32,973 nucleotides of DNA from JANXQG01 sp037147235 (GCA_037147235.1 JBAWVO010000037.1:1-32973); one strand, 5' to 3'. Shown: positions 21,580 to 29,857, numbered from the stretch's first letter. Notes: a model not told the origin generated them from the letters alone. A program made the numbers and translations.

Positions 21580-23382
21580 ATGGCACGCATCAAACAGATT
21601 CCCCTGCGCAGTAAAGTCAAACCATCCGACACATGGGATTTATCAAGCCTCTTTGCCAACGACTCCGCATGGGAAACGGCGTTCGACGTGTGGGAGGGCG
21701 GAATTGGCGAATATGCGAGGTTTCAGGGGACGCTGGCGGAAAGTCCCGAGTCGCTGGCCGAGTGCTTAAAGTTCGATCTTGGTCTCGATCGGGCTGCGGA
21801 GCGATTGGGCAACTATGCCTTTTTGAAGACGGCCGAGGATGTGGGCGAGAGCGAGTACCAGCGGATGCATGGCCGCTTCATGGCCGTGGCCAGCCGCGCG
21901 GCCCAGGCGGCAAGCTACGTCCGCCCGGAGATTTTGGCCATTCCGGCGGCGAAGATGAAGACTTTTCTCGATTCCCCCGCGCTAGCTCCCTATAAGCTGA
22001 TCCTGCAGCGGGTACTCCGCTACAAGCCGCACACGCTGGGGAAGAAGGAAGAGAAGCTGTTGGCCATGCAGTCGGAAATGGCCCAGGCGGCGCAGCAAAT
22101 CTTCCGCCAACTCAACGATGCGGACTTGAAGTTTGGCGGCATCAAGAACGACCGTGGCGAGGTGGTCGAACTGAGCCACGCAAGCTTCAGCACCTTGTTG
22201 CACTCACCCGATCGGGGCGTGCGGCGGAAGGCATTTCAGCAGTATTACCGCGAGTATGCCGATCACTCTCACTCGCTGGCTGCGTCGCTGGCCGGTTCAA
22301 TGCAGGCCGATATCTATTACGCCAAGGCGCGGAGCTATCCCAGTGCCCTGGAGGCGGCATTATTTCCCGATCAGGTGCCGGTGACCGTCTATGATAACCT
22401 GATCGCGTCGGTGCATCGTCATCTGCCCGCCTTGTATGGCTACTATGACTTGCGGCGGCGGAAGATGCGACTGAAGGAGATTCACCACTACGACACCTAC
22501 GTGCCAATTCTGGCCGGCTTGCAGCGCAAGCAGACCTGGGAGCATGCGGTAAACGCGGTGCTGAAGTCACTTGAAGTACTCGGTAGCGAGTATTGCGGGG
22601 CATTGGAAAAGGGGCTCCGCGGCCGCTGGTGCGATCGCTACGAGAACCGCGGCAAGCAGAGCGGGGCCTTTAGTTCCGGAACCTTCGACAGCGATCCGTA
22701 TATCCTCATGAACTACCAGCCCGACGTGTTGGACCATGTCTTCACGCTTGCACACGAGGCAGGCCATTCGATGCACAGTTGGCATTCGGCCCGACAACAG
22801 CCGTTCGCCTATTACAACTATGTGATTTTCGTGGCCGAGGTGGCCAGCACGTTCAACGAGCAGCTTTTGAGCCGTTATCTGCTCAACAACGCGAGGAGCA
22901 ACGAAGAGCGGGCATTCCTCATCAATCGCCAGCTCGACGCCATGCGGGCCACGATCTTCCGCCAGACGATGTTCGCCGAGTTCGAGAAGCTGGCTCATTC
23001 CTCGTCGGAATCGGGCGAGCCGCTGACCTTGGATCGATTCCGCAAGATCTATCGCGAATTGCTCAAGCAGTATTTCGGGCCTGATTTCGTAATCGACGAC
23101 GAATTGAGCCTGGAGTGTCTGCGGATTCCGCACTTCTATCGGGCGTTTTACGTCTATAAATACGCCACGGGTATGTCGGCCGCGATCTGCCTAGCCGATC
23201 GCGTGACCAACGGCGGGCCGGGGGAACTGAACGACTATTTGAACTTCCTCAAAGGCGGCTGCTCAAAAGACCCGCTCGATCTTCTCCGCGATGCTGGCGT
23301 GGATATGGAGCAACCGGCCGCCGTGGACGGGGCGATGGAGCAGTTTGGGAAGTTGGTGGAGGAGTTGGACGGGCTGCTGTGA
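21580..23382 (+). CDS. pepF: M3 family oligoendopeptidase F
   Basis: 600 residues, the normal length. The zinc site HEAGH is at 392-396 (FTLAHEAGHSMHSWHS), with the third ligand Glu in FVAEVASTFNE about 25 residues on. The N-terminal helical domain opens with TWDLSSLFANDSAWE, and the C-terminal IPHFYRAFYVYKYATGMSAA is the family's substrate-tyrosine loop. It is a cytoplasmic metallopeptidase that degrades short peptides, and has no signal peptide. No ribosome-binding site is visible before ATG 21580 (CCAGCTTCCTCC), as for many planctomycete genes. The rhuM pseudogene begins 18 bases after its stop. Confidence 0.95.
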   Translation: MARIKQIPLRSKVKPSDTWDLSSLFANDSAWETAFDVWEGGIGEYARFQGTLAESPESLAECLKFDLGLDRAAERLGNYAFLKTAEDVGESEYQRMHGRFMAVASRAAQAASYVRPEILAIPAAKMKTFLDSPALAPYKLILQRVLRYKPHTLGKKEEKLLAMQSEMAQAAQQIFRQLNDADLKFGGIKNDRGEVVELSHASFSTLLHSPDRGVRRKAFQQYYREYADHSHSLAASLAGSMQADIYYAKARSYPSALEAALFPDQVPVTVYDNLIASVHRHLPALYGYYDLRRRKMRLKEIHHYDTYVPILAGLQRKQTWEHAVNAVLKSLEVLGSEYCGALEKGLRGRWCDRYENRGKQSGAFSSGTFDSDPYILMNYQPDVLDHVFTLAHEAGHSMHSWHSARQQPFAYYNYVIFVAEVASTFNEQLLSRYLLNNARSNEERAFLINRQLDAMRATIFRQTMFAEFEKLAHSSSESGEPLTLDRFRKIYRELLKQYFGPDFVIDDELSLECLRIPHFYRAFYVYKYATGMSAAICLADRVTNGGPGELNDYLNFLKGGCSKDPLDLLRDAGVDMEQPAAVDGAMEQFGKLVEELDGLL

Positions 23383-23400
23383 GGGAAAAAGGATTTAATT

Positions 23401-23911
23401 ATGAGCCTTGATGAGCATATCCCTAGATCCGAGCTGGTTCTTTACCAGACCGAGGACGGCCGTACTCGCATCGAGTGCCGGTTTGAGAATGAAAGCATTT
23501 GGCTGACACAGACCTTAATGGCAGAATTGTTCCAGATCGGGGTTCCATCCGTAAATGAACACATCAAAGGGATTTACGACGAGGGAGAATTGTCGCGAGA
23601 GGCAACTATTCGGAAATTCCGAATAGTTCGCAGGGAGGGTAGCCGGGAGGTCAGTCGGGAGATCGAGCATTATAGCCTCGAAGCCATCCTAGCCGTTGGT
23701 TACCGCGTCCGCGGCCTGCGGGGGACGCAGTTTCGGCAATGGGCGACCGCTCGGCTCAGTGAGTTTCTCGTCAAGGGGTTTGTTCTCGATGACCAGCGGT
23801 TGAAGAATCCGCCCGGGCCGGGCGTTCCGGATTACTCGTGCGCAGCTTGAGTATGAAAGGTTTGCCTCGCGACGCCGTGAGATGGCCGAAAAAGCCGGGG
23901 AAGCCGACATG
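23401..23911 (+). pseudogene. RhuM family gene with internal deletion and frameshift
   Basis: The first part is a good RhuM (virulence protein/Fic-associated) N-terminus: LVLYQTEDGRTRIECRFENE, SIWLTQTLMAELFQ, SVNEHIKGIYDEGEL, EATIRKFRIVRREGSREVSR, then VRGLRGTQFRQWATARLSEF and NPPGPGVPDY. At about 23833 it breaks and stops (TGA 23848-23850). The normal C-terminus resumes in another frame: TRAQLEYERFASRRREMAEK AGEADM. About 150 central residues are missing compared with the usual 330. After 23911 the DNA is palindromic repeat. The remaining 149-residue product might still be made. Confidence 0.82.
23604..23628. repeat. Perfect 25-bp palindrome within the rhuM pseudogene
   Basis: AACTATTCGGAA and TTCCGAATAGTT flank a single central A. 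It encodes the normal family residues (ATIRKFRIV), so it may be chance. Confidence 0.7.
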
Positions 23912-24206
23912 TTTAGCCCGTCGAGATTTGGCGTGGACGGGCTGAAGCCCATCCTACGAGTTAGCGAATTGGCCTGCTTAATGTTCGGGCCGAAGGCCCA
24001 GAAGTTTGCCCAGCGAAGGGCGCAGCCCTGGATTAGACACCGACCACGCCAACGAATTTCGGGCCAAAGGCCCAACCGGTCACCGCATAAAGGCCCAGGG
24101 CGAGGCGAATTGTTGGCCCGTTGGACCGAAAGGGAATTTCCATGGGAGATCCCATTTTCCAGGGCTTTGCCCTTCGTTGAGTCATCGGCTGGGCCTTCGG
24201 CCCGAA
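23912..24206. repeat. Nested inverted repeats, left block
   Basis: 23912-23957 is a TTTAGCCCG...CGGGCTGAAGCCCATCCTAC palindrome, the same family as the inner arms at 12233-12294. It is followed by a foldback with arms 23983-24000 (TTCGGGCCGAAGGCCCAG) and 24189-24206, exactly inverted. Inside it, CAGCGAAGGGCGCAGCCCTGG (24010-24030) is matched by an inverse near-copy ending at 24178. No coding sequence. Confidence 0.8.
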
Positions 24207-24220
24207 TACATTTCAATGGA

Positions 24221-24801
24221 TTGTCCTTACCCACATCTTTCGGCCGGCCGAGCGTATTCATGGCCATTTATGGTCATTCCCGGCGCAGCCGGTATTAGGC
24301 CCGTGCTTTAGCACTTGTCGTTACCCACAAGTTCTTGAGCGACCCCACCCAGCTTGCTGGATGGTGAAGAAGGTTGGTCAGCTAGCAACGAAAGCAATCT
24401 AACCTAGACCCCATCCAGCTTGCTGGATGGTGAATCAGGTTATCTAGCTAGCCCATGTTCGCGATCTAGCCAAGCAACCTCCTTCACCATCCACCAAGGT
24501 GGATGGGGTCGTGTTGGTCTTTGCTCTCCATTTTAGCCATTCAACCTTATTCACCATCCGGACAAGCCGGATGGGGTCCAAAAGATGTGGGTAAGGACAA
24601 GTGCTTTAGCACGGGTTATACGACCAAAACCTCCCATTCCCCCCGCGTCCCGACCGCCTACGGCGGTCGGGACGCGGGGGCGGTCGATCACGGTCATCCC
24701 AAAACCCGTGCTAAAGCACGGGCCGAATACCGGCTGCGCCGGGAATGACCATAAATGGCCATGAAGACGCTCGGCTGGCTGAAAGACGTGGGTAAGGACA
24801 A
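24221..24801. mobile_element. Symmetrical nested foldback element (581 bp)
   Basis: Outer arms 24221-24314 and 24708-24801 are both 94 bases and inverted, with about five mismatches (TTGTCCTTACCCAC... to GTGCTTTAGCAC). Within them the motif TTGTCSTTACCCACA recurs at 24315-24330 and inverted at 24582-24600. The centre has four CCATCC...GGATGG hairpins: 24345-24364 and 24411-24430 in one orientation, 24487-24506 and 24554-24574 in the other, so they are also mirror-arranged. No reading frame is credible and there is no transposase. It may be a composite non-autonomous element, or DNA encoding a very large structured RNA. Confidence 0.8.
24640..24680. repeat. 19-bp perfect hairpin within the foldback element
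   Basis: Left arm 24640-24658 (ends CGTCCCGACCGCC) and right arm 24662-24680 pair perfectly around a TAC loop. It breaks the mirror symmetry of the foldback, so it was probably inserted later. No T-run follows on either side. Confidence 0.85.
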
Positions 24802-24891
24802 GGCGTCGATACAGCAACCCATCGGGCTTTGTGATCGCTTTTAGGGCCGGCTCAGAAATAACTGTCGTGTTTTGCCCACTCGCCGAGCGGG

Positions 24892-24924
24892 GGCAGACGG
24901 CACACGGAGTGTGCCTGCTACTTT
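24892..24924. repeat. 33-bp palindrome-bearing repeat, copy 2
   Basis: Exact inverse of 5778-5810, with the core GGCACACGGAGTGTGCC. It lies 41 bases downstream of the stop of the gene at 24965-25762. The remaining bases from 24802 to 24964 hold nothing else recognisable. Confidence 0.85.
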
Positions 24925-24964
24925 TCTTGCGACACTTATTGATGCGCCGATCCTAAGTTGCGAG

Positions 24965-25762
24965 CTACTTTGCGGCAGGGTCCGTGGCCGGTTCGGTCTT
25001 CTCGGCTGCGGCAGGCTCCGCCGGGGGCGCGATGACGACGGGCGGCCTCTTGCCGTCACTCACCCGGGCCTTGGTGAACTGCCATTGGTAGCGTGAAAGC
25101 TCCTGCCCCTCAAACCACGTGCCTACAATCAACGCGGCGACGCCCAACGCCGGTATGATGGTATAGGTGGCGGAATAAGTCAGCCAGAGGGTGCGAGAAC
25201 GCCACAGGGTATAGGGTATCAGCCCTAGCATCACAGGACACGCGATGTTCAAGATGAGAGTGATTCGTCCGGGGTCTTTCACCCAAGCAATCGAGCCGGC
25301 GATGGTCAGCAGGGCACTTGCGGCAAGCAAGCCAACCGTGACCCATTCGGCTATTCGGGCCCAGCGAGGCAACTCGAACTTAGGCTTGGGCTTTTCTTCT
25401 TCCGCGGGTGCCTCCTCGGCAATTTCGAGGTCGGCAATCTCTTCGTCGGCCAGCTCGGCCTCAACCACGGCTTCTTCCGGCGGGGGCGATTCGGCGGTTG
25501 TGCCCTCCATAAACCCAAAAAACTGCTCGGCCTCCGCCGGCTGTTTCGAGGGAAAGGTAAAATCGGTCGGTTCGGTGAAGTCCAACTCCTCGGCAGGGCC
25601 AGAAAAATGGAACTCCTCAATCGAGGCACTTAGACCGAGGGCATCCAACGGATTCTCCTCGCCGGCCGCAGGCAAACCCTGCGGATCCTGATGCAGTTCC
25701 AGCGGGATCTCGTCCTCGTGCGGATGATCGGACTCCGGCTTTTCACCCTTCGGATTGGTCAC
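24965..25762 (-). CDS. Membrane protein with long acidic N-terminal region
   Basis: 265 residues from GTG 25762 (MTNPKGEKPESDHPHED), with GGGGAGA eight bases upstream. A longer reading from 25840 takes its start from the MITE (MVEPGRRDARTTNLAESR) and is rejected. Residues 1-135 are soluble, acidic and low in complexity (EEAVVEAELADEEIADLEIAE is typical of it). Then come four hydrophobic segments: WVTVGLLAASALLTIAGSIAW, ITLILNIACPVMLGLIPYTLW, LWLTYSATYTIIPALGVAALIV and the run into FEGQELSRYQWQF. A Pro/Ala/Glu-rich tail ends it. It is conserved-looking with no known domain. It stands alone, divergent from the acyltransferase gene. Confidence 0.75.
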   Translation of the reverse strand: MTNPKGEKPESDHPHEDEIPLELHQDPQGLPAAGEENPLDALGLSASIEEFHFSGPAEELDFTEPTDFTFPSKQPAEAEQFFGFMEGTTAESPPPEEAVVEAELADEEIADLEIAEEAPAEEEKPKPKFELPRWARIAEWVTVGLLAASALLTIAGSIAWVKDPGRITLILNIACPVMLGLIPYTLWRSRTLWLTYSATYTIIPALGVAALIVGTWFEGQELSRYQWQFTKARVSDGKRPPVVIAPPAEPAAAEKTEPATDPAAK

Positions 25763-25788
25763 AATTTCTCCCCCCGGAAGCAAAAATC

Positions 25789-25899
25789 GGCTCTCCGCCA
25801 AGTTTGTGGTGCGGGCGTCTCGCCTGCCTGGTTCAACCACAACATCTTGGGCAGGCGGGACGCCCGCACCACAATTATTCGCAAACCCGGCGGAGAGCC
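25789..25899. mobile_element. 111-bp MITE-like palindromic element, copy 2
   Basis: GGCTCTCCGCC (25789-25799) and GGCGGAGAGCC (25889-25899) are perfect terminal inverted repeats. It is inverted relative to copy 1 at 7304-7414 and differs from it at about four of 111 bases. It lies upstream of the acidic membrane protein gene. The rest of the gap to 26021 is AT-rich and may hold the promoter of the acyltransferase. Confidence 0.88.
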
Positions 25900-26021
25900 A
25901 TAATATCCTATTATTCTAGCACGGTTTCGGCGTTTGCTAGAGGCTTTTTTCCCTCTTCCCCCAATCGCCTTTTTTCGCAACAATACGCCCTAATCCGCCC
26001 GTTCCATGGAAGGAACATGCC

Positions 26022-26933
26022 GTGTCGCGAAAAAACATTATCGACTACCTCGTCTACGTCGCCGTCCGCATCCTGATCTGCATCGTCCAGGCCCTGCCGC
26101 TGGAGACCGGCCGCAAGCTGACTCGGGCCTGCGCCTGGCTGATGAACGACGTGCTGCGTATGCGGGCCAAGGTGGTCGATGAGAACCTGACCCATGCCTT
26201 TCCGGAACTCTCGCCGCGGGAGCGGGCAACGATAGCCCGCAGAATGTGGGAACACCTCTTTCTATTGGTACTGGAGGTGGCCCACGTGCCGCGGAAGATC
26301 CACGAGACCAACTGGCGGAAATACATCAAAATCCGCGGCGTAGCCCCTCTTATGAGGAATTTACTCAACGACCGCCCGGTGATCGTCGTCACGGGCCATT
26401 TCGGCAATTTTGAACTCGGTGGCTACGCGCTGGGGATCCTCGGTTTTCCTACGTTCACGGTCGCGAGAAATCTCGACAACCGCTATCTCGATCATTACCT
26501 GACCAGCTTCCGTGCCGCGACGGGCCAGCACCTGATCCCCAAGAACGGCGGTTACGATCAGATCAAGCACGTGCTGGCCAGCGGCGGCACCATAGCCTTT
26601 CTTGCCGATCAGTACGCCGGCGAGAAAGGCTGTTGGGTTGATTTCTTCGGCCGGCCGGCTTCGGCCCATAAGGCGATCGCGCTCCTGGCCCTGGAGCACG
26701 ATGCCCCGGTGGCGGTCTGCCATGCGCGACGGCTGGGCGAGCCGATGCAATTTGAAATGGTCGCCGAAGGCATGGCCGATCCCCGCGACGACGTCGGCAC
26801 CGTCCGCGACATGACTCAGTGGTATACGAGCCAGTTGGAACAATCCATCCGCACTGCGCCGGAGCAATACTGGTGGGTCCATCGACGATGGAAAGACACA
26901 AGGAAGAAGCGTTCAGCGCAAAAGGCAGCATAG
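26022..26933 (+). CDS. LpxL/HtrB-like lysophospholipid acyltransferase
   Basis: 303 residues from GTG 26022, with AGGAA about nine bases upstream. An N-terminal membrane anchor (YLVYVAVRILICIVQALP) precedes the acyltransferase core. The catalytic HX4E is TGHFGNFELGG (H126, E131). FTVARNLDNRYLD and FLADQYAGEKGCWVDFFGRPA are the acceptor-site blocks, and EQYWWVHRRWKDTRKK is the family's end motif. It adds a secondary acyl chain to lipid A precursors, or acylates another lipid, on the inner membrane. No lipid A genes are nearby, so the substrate is open. It is followed after 18 bases by a membrane protein gene. Confidence 0.9.
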   Translation: MSRKNIIDYLVYVAVRILICIVQALPLETGRKLTRACAWLMNDVLRMRAKVVDENLTHAFPELSPRERATIARRMWEHLFLLVLEVAHVPRKIHETNWRKYIKIRGVAPLMRNLLNDRPVIVVTGHFGNFELGGYALGILGFPTFTVARNLDNRYLDHYLTSFRAATGQHLIPKNGGYDQIKHVLASGGTIAFLADQYAGEKGCWVDFFGRPASAHKAIALLALEHDAPVAVCHARRLGEPMQFEMVAEGMADPRDDVGTVRDMTQWYTSQLEQSIRTAPEQYWWVHRRWKDTRKKRSAQKAA

Positions 26934-26951
26934 GAGAAGGAACGAAGAAAA

Positions 26952-27611
26952 ATGGAACCTTTTCACCAATGTCTTGCCTTGGGGCCTGTCGCCATTTACC
27001 TGGCAATGCTGGGCGTGATCAATCTCGCACGGCGGCCGCTGGTCGTCTCGGGCGGCCGCGATGTGGCTGCGTTGGGATTGGCCGTTTCCGGGCTGATCTT
27101 CTTCGGGCCGGTCGCCTTGCTGTTTCCCGAGGGCGTGGCGGCCCATTTCGGGCCGGCGGGCACCAAGTATGTGTGGCTGATGTTCGTTGGGCTCATGGTG
27201 ATCTGCCTGATCGTGATGCTTTTGATCCTGCGGCCGCGACTGATCATTTACAACATCTCGGTCGATCAGCTTCGCCCTATTCTTGCCGAAGCGGTCGAGC
27301 GGCTGGACCCGGATGCTCAATGGGCGGGCGACTGCCTGTTCCTGCCGGGGCTTGGTGTGCAACTACACCTGGAGAGCGTTGGCTGGATGCGAAATGTATC
27401 GCTCGTTTCTTCTGGCCCTAAGCAGAATTACCAGGGCTGGTCGCGGTTGGAGGTTGAGCTGGCCACGGCCCTGCGGGGCATCGAAGTACCCTGGAATATC
27501 AGCGGACTGATGTTACTGAGCGTCGGCAACGCATTGGTTATCGGGTTGGCTTGGGCTATCATTCACGATCCGCAGGCGATCGCGCGGACGGTATTTGAAT
27601 TGCTGGACTAG
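26952..27611 (+). CDS. Conserved-looking membrane protein, unknown function
   Basis: 219 residues. Four hydrophobic segments: LGPVAIYLAMLGVINLA, VAALGLAVSGLIFFGPVALLF, YVWLMFVGLMVICLIVMLLIL and a last one near the end (LMLLSVGNALVIGLAWAII). Between them (about 95-185) lies a soluble domain (LIIYNISVDQLRPILAEAVERL, CLFLPGLGVQLHLESVGW, LEVELATALRGIEVPW). An A-rich GAAGAAAA precedes the ATG. It sits between the acyltransferase and another membrane protein with short gaps of 18 and 17 bases, so all three are probably one operon. A role in membrane lipid or envelope upkeep is only inference. Confidence 0.8.
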   Translation: MEPFHQCLALGPVAIYLAMLGVINLARRPLVVSGGRDVAALGLAVSGLIFFGPVALLFPEGVAAHFGPAGTKYVWLMFVGLMVICLIVMLLILRPRLIIYNISVDQLRPILAEAVERLDPDAQWAGDCLFLPGLGVQLHLESVGWMRNVSLVSSGPKQNYQGWSRLEVELATALRGIEVPWNISGLMLLSVGNALVIGLAWAIIHDPQAIARTVFELLD

Positions 27612-27628
27612 GTAAGGATATAAATCAA

Positions 27629-28291
27629 ATGACTGCTGTTTCCTCTGATCCGTCCGCATCTCCCCCCCCCCGCTACCGCGCCATTAGTCTCTGGGCTGTG
27701 TTGAGCGTGGTCTGTGGTGCGACGACGGTGACGATGATGATCTTCGGATGGCCGCTGGCGGTGTTGCCGCTGGCGGCGATCTATTTCGGCATGAAGGCCC
27801 TGGGGCAAATCGAGCGAGCACCGGAAGAATACACGGGGCAGCGGTTGGCGCAAGTCGGTATTGGCTTGGGGGCCGGGCTGGGAATCCTGCTCAGCGGGTG
27901 GCTGATCTTCGTCGGCAACGAAGTGCCTCCCGGCTACCAGGTACTCGACTGGGCGAGCCTTGAGCCTGATCCCAAGATTAAAACAGAGATGGTTTCGCCG
28001 AAGGCATTGGAACTGAGCGACAAGAAAACCAAGGTTTACGTCCGCGGCTACATGCTGCCTGGCAGACGGCAGTTGCAGTTGAAGGAATTTTCCATTTGTC
28101 GCACCAGCGATCAGTGCAGTTTCGCACAAAAAACCAACCGCCCCGTCGACCTGATTCACATCGAACTGACCGGCGACCGGACGATCAACTACACGACGTA
28201 CCAAATTGGCATAGGCGGAATCTTCCGCGTGGACCCCGCACCTCTCAACGGCACGCCCTACAGCATTCAAGCCGATCACTTATCGCAATAA
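27629..28291 (+). CDS. Membrane protein with DUF4190-like N-terminus and DUF3299-like C-terminus
   Basis: 220 residues. A Pro-rich start is followed by two membrane segments (SLWAVLSVVCGATTVTMMIFG, AQVGIGLGAGLGILLSGWLIF) around IYFGMKALGQIERAPEEYTG, the usual DUF4190 hairpin. The outer part (about 95-215) holds YQVLDWASLEPD, KKTKVYVRGYMLPGRRQLQL and KEFSICRTSDQCSFAQK, resembling the DUF3299 pattern (RGFM then FxLxxxxxxC) seen in planctomycetes. Ten C in a row (27662-27671) encode the Pro run at residues 12-14 and could cause slippage. Role unknown; same operon as the genes before it. Confidence 0.75.
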   Translation: MTAVSSDPSASPPPRYRAISLWAVLSVVCGATTVTMMIFGWPLAVLPLAAIYFGMKALGQIERAPEEYTGQRLAQVGIGLGAGLGILLSGWLIFVGNEVPPGYQVLDWASLEPDPKIKTEMVSPKALELSDKKTKVYVRGYMLPGRRQLQLKEFSICRTSDQCSFAQKTNRPVDLIHIELTGDRTINYTTYQIGIGGIFRVDPAPLNGTPYSIQADHLSQ

Positions 28292-28374
28292 GTCGCCATT
28301 GGCATGGGTCGGCGGCGACAGTATACTATGGGCTTTCCGGATCGGTCAGAAGCGTTCAAGCAGAGTCTTCGGCG

Positions 28375-29103
28375 ATGGGCAAATACGTGGTACGTTACAG
28401 CGCGATGCGCATCGTGGGGGTGTTTTCCGCCCACGGTTCGGCCGTCTATAGCCGCGACACGCGGGTCATCGCCCGGACGGAACGCGGCATGGAAGCAGGT
28501 GTGGTGCTCTTGGATGCCACCGAAGTCGTCCTGGCCGCGTTGAAGGATTCGACGGAAGGTCAGATTCTCCGCGCCATGACGGCCGAGGATGAACACGAAT
28601 TGCTGCGGATCGCGGAGCAGGCCCGACGCGAGTTGGATATCTGCCAGACGTACGTCGACCGCCTGGGGCTGGAGATGGGCCTTGTCGAATTGGAGCGGAT
28701 TTTTGGTGGCGAGCGGTTGGTAGTTTACTACCTATCCGAGAACCGCGTCGATTTTCGCGAACTGGTCCGCCTGCTGGCCACCGAGTTCCAGACGCGGATC
28801 GAAATGCGGCAGATTGGTGCTCGCGACGAAGCCAAGTTGCTGGCCGACTACGGCGATTGCGGCAAGGCAACCTGCTGCAACAGCCATCTCGCGCAAATGC
28901 CGCCGGTTTCCATGCGGATGGCCAAGATGCAAAAGGCGACCTTGGATCCAACAAAAATCTCGGGACGCTGCGGCCGCCTCAAGTGCTGTTTGCGCTATGA
29001 ATTTGAACTGTACGAACAACAAGAACTGCCCCAGGTGCGGCTGGACGACAGCCAGTTGGTTCACTCGGCAGTTCCTAACGAAGCCGACGATTCGGAGCCG
29101 TGA
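28375..29103 (+). CDS. ricT: PSP1/RicT (YaaT) family iron-sulfur protein
   Basis: 242 residues from ATG 28375 (MGKYVVRYSAMRIVGVF); an open extension to 28096 overlaps the gene before and is rejected. The PSP1 domain is seen in VVLLDATEVVLAALKD, VYYLSENRVDFRELVRLL and IEMRQIGARDEAKLL. Cysteines in DYGDCGKATCCNSHL and GRCGRLKCCLRYE ligate the cluster known from RicT. In Bacillus the RicAFT complex steers RNase Y-dependent RNA processing; in planctomycetes the role is less clear. Its stop overlaps the GTG of the next gene (GTGA), showing coupling. Confidence 0.92.
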   Translation: MGKYVVRYSAMRIVGVFSAHGSAVYSRDTRVIARTERGMEAGVVLLDATEVVLAALKDSTEGQILRAMTAEDEHELLRIAEQARRELDICQTYVDRLGLEMGLVELERIFGGERLVVYYLSENRVDFRELVRLLATEFQTRIEMRQIGARDEAKLLADYGDCGKATCCNSHLAQMPPVSMRMAKMQKATLDPTKISGRCGRLKCCLRYEFELYEQQELPQVRLDDSQLVHSAVPNEADDSEP

Positions 29104-29546
29104 GTAGACCCCGCATGCTCGATCCTGCCATCGCCACACTCTTGGAAGAAGACCGCCGCTATCCGCTGGAGGCCTATATCTTTGTTTTTGAAGCCTTGCA
29201 CTATGCCCAGACCGAGTTGGACATGGGCAGTGAAGGTTCCAGCGAGCGGACCGGCAGCGAGTCGGAGGAGGAAGAGTCCGGCCCGCAATCGCATGTGACT
29301 GGCCAGGAACTGTGCCAAGCCATCCGCCAGTTCGCCCTGGAGCAATACGGCTACATGGCCAAGCTCGTGCTAAGCAACTGGGGTCTGCACACCACGGGTG
29401 ATTTCGGCGAGATCGTCTTCAACCTGATCCGCATTGGCCGGATGCGCAAGACGCCGCATGACCGCCGCGAAGATTTCGATAACGTCTACGATTTCGACCA
29501 CGCATTCCGCGAGCAGTTTCGCATCGTAGTGCCTGAAAAGGAATAA
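29100..29546 (+). CDS. Minf_1886 family protein (TIGR04138-like)
   Basis: 148 residues from GTG 29100, overlapping ricT; ATG 29115 (MLDPAIATLLEEDRRY) is a possible start. DRRYPLEAYIFVFEALHYAQ is the family opening. A Ser/Glu-rich linker (about 42-62) precedes VTGQELCQAIRQFALEQYGY, MAKLVLSNWGLHTTGDFGEI and VFNLIRIGRMRKTPHDRRED, the strongly conserved core. The family is limited to planctomycetes, verrucomicrobia and relatives and has no known function. The tight coupling with ricT is a useful functional hint. Confidence 0.9.
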   Translation: MSRPRMLDPAIATLLEEDRRYPLEAYIFVFEALHYAQTELDMGSEGSSERTGSESEEEESGPQSHVTGQELCQAIRQFALEQYGYMAKLVLSNWGLHTTGDFGEIVFNLIRIGRMRKTPHDRREDFDNVYDFDHAFREQFRIVVPEKE

Positions 29547-29554
29547 GCTCTTGG

Positions 29555-29746
29555 ATGATGGGTAAGAATACGTTGCATAATTCTGTCCAAGATTGGTCCG
29601 CTGCCGCGGTAAAGCCGTCTTGGCGATTGCCTGAAGCGGTTCCGGATCTCGGGCCGCCTGCGGCGTGGTGGAAGGGGCTTCTCATCGTGGCCGTTTTCCT
29701 ACAAGTGGCCTGGGTCGTTGCCTTGGTGGCGATGGCAACAAGGTAG
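29555..29746 (+). CDS. Small single-span membrane protein
   Basis: 63 residues from ATG 29555. A polar N-terminal half (NSVQDWSAAAVKPSWRLP) is followed by one membrane helix (WWKGLLIVAVFLQVAWVVAL) at the C-terminus. It starts eight bases after the previous stop, so it is the last gene of this operon. Not recognised; the topology would fit a tail-anchored regulator or assembly factor, but this is only a guess. Confidence 0.6.
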   Translation: MMGKNTLHNSVQDWSAAAVKPSWRLPEAVPDLGPPAAWWKGLLIVAVFLQVAWVVALVAMATR

Positions 29747-29768
29747 GGTGAGACGGCGAGTGCGTACG

Positions 29769-29796
29769 TTGACAGGACAGGCCTTGACCATATAAT
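29769..29796 (+). promoter_or_regulatory. Sigma70-type promoter of ribBA
   Basis: Perfect TTGACA (29769-29774) and TATAAT (29791-29796), 16 bases apart. Transcription would start near 29803 and give a leader of about 68 bases. Confidence 0.75.
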
Positions 29797-29821
29797 ATCT
29801 CAGGAGCAAGATTACGAGACA

Positions 29822-29857
29822 CCCCGATTGGGGCGACTTTCCGAACCGGAATTTTTT
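29822..29857 (+). promoter_or_regulatory. Leader hairpins before ribBA, attenuator-like
   Basis: CCCC-GATT-GGGG (29822-29833) and TTCCG-AAC-CGGAA (29839-29851) followed by six T (29852-29857). The second could act as a weak terminator 14 bases before the start codon. The leader is too short for the FMN riboswitch, whose conserved elements are not seen. Confidence 0.4.

Noticed and set aside
23882..24298. Plus-strand open frames over 23.9-24.3 kb
   Set aside because: They run through nested palindromes; the protein is Arg/Pro/Gly-rich with no domain, and only the first ten or so residues belong to rhuM.
24345..24574. Possible CRISPR-like array of CCATCC...GGATGG hairpins
   Set aside because: Spacing is irregular (about 50-80 bases), the loops and stems differ, orientation flips in the middle, and no cas gene is present.
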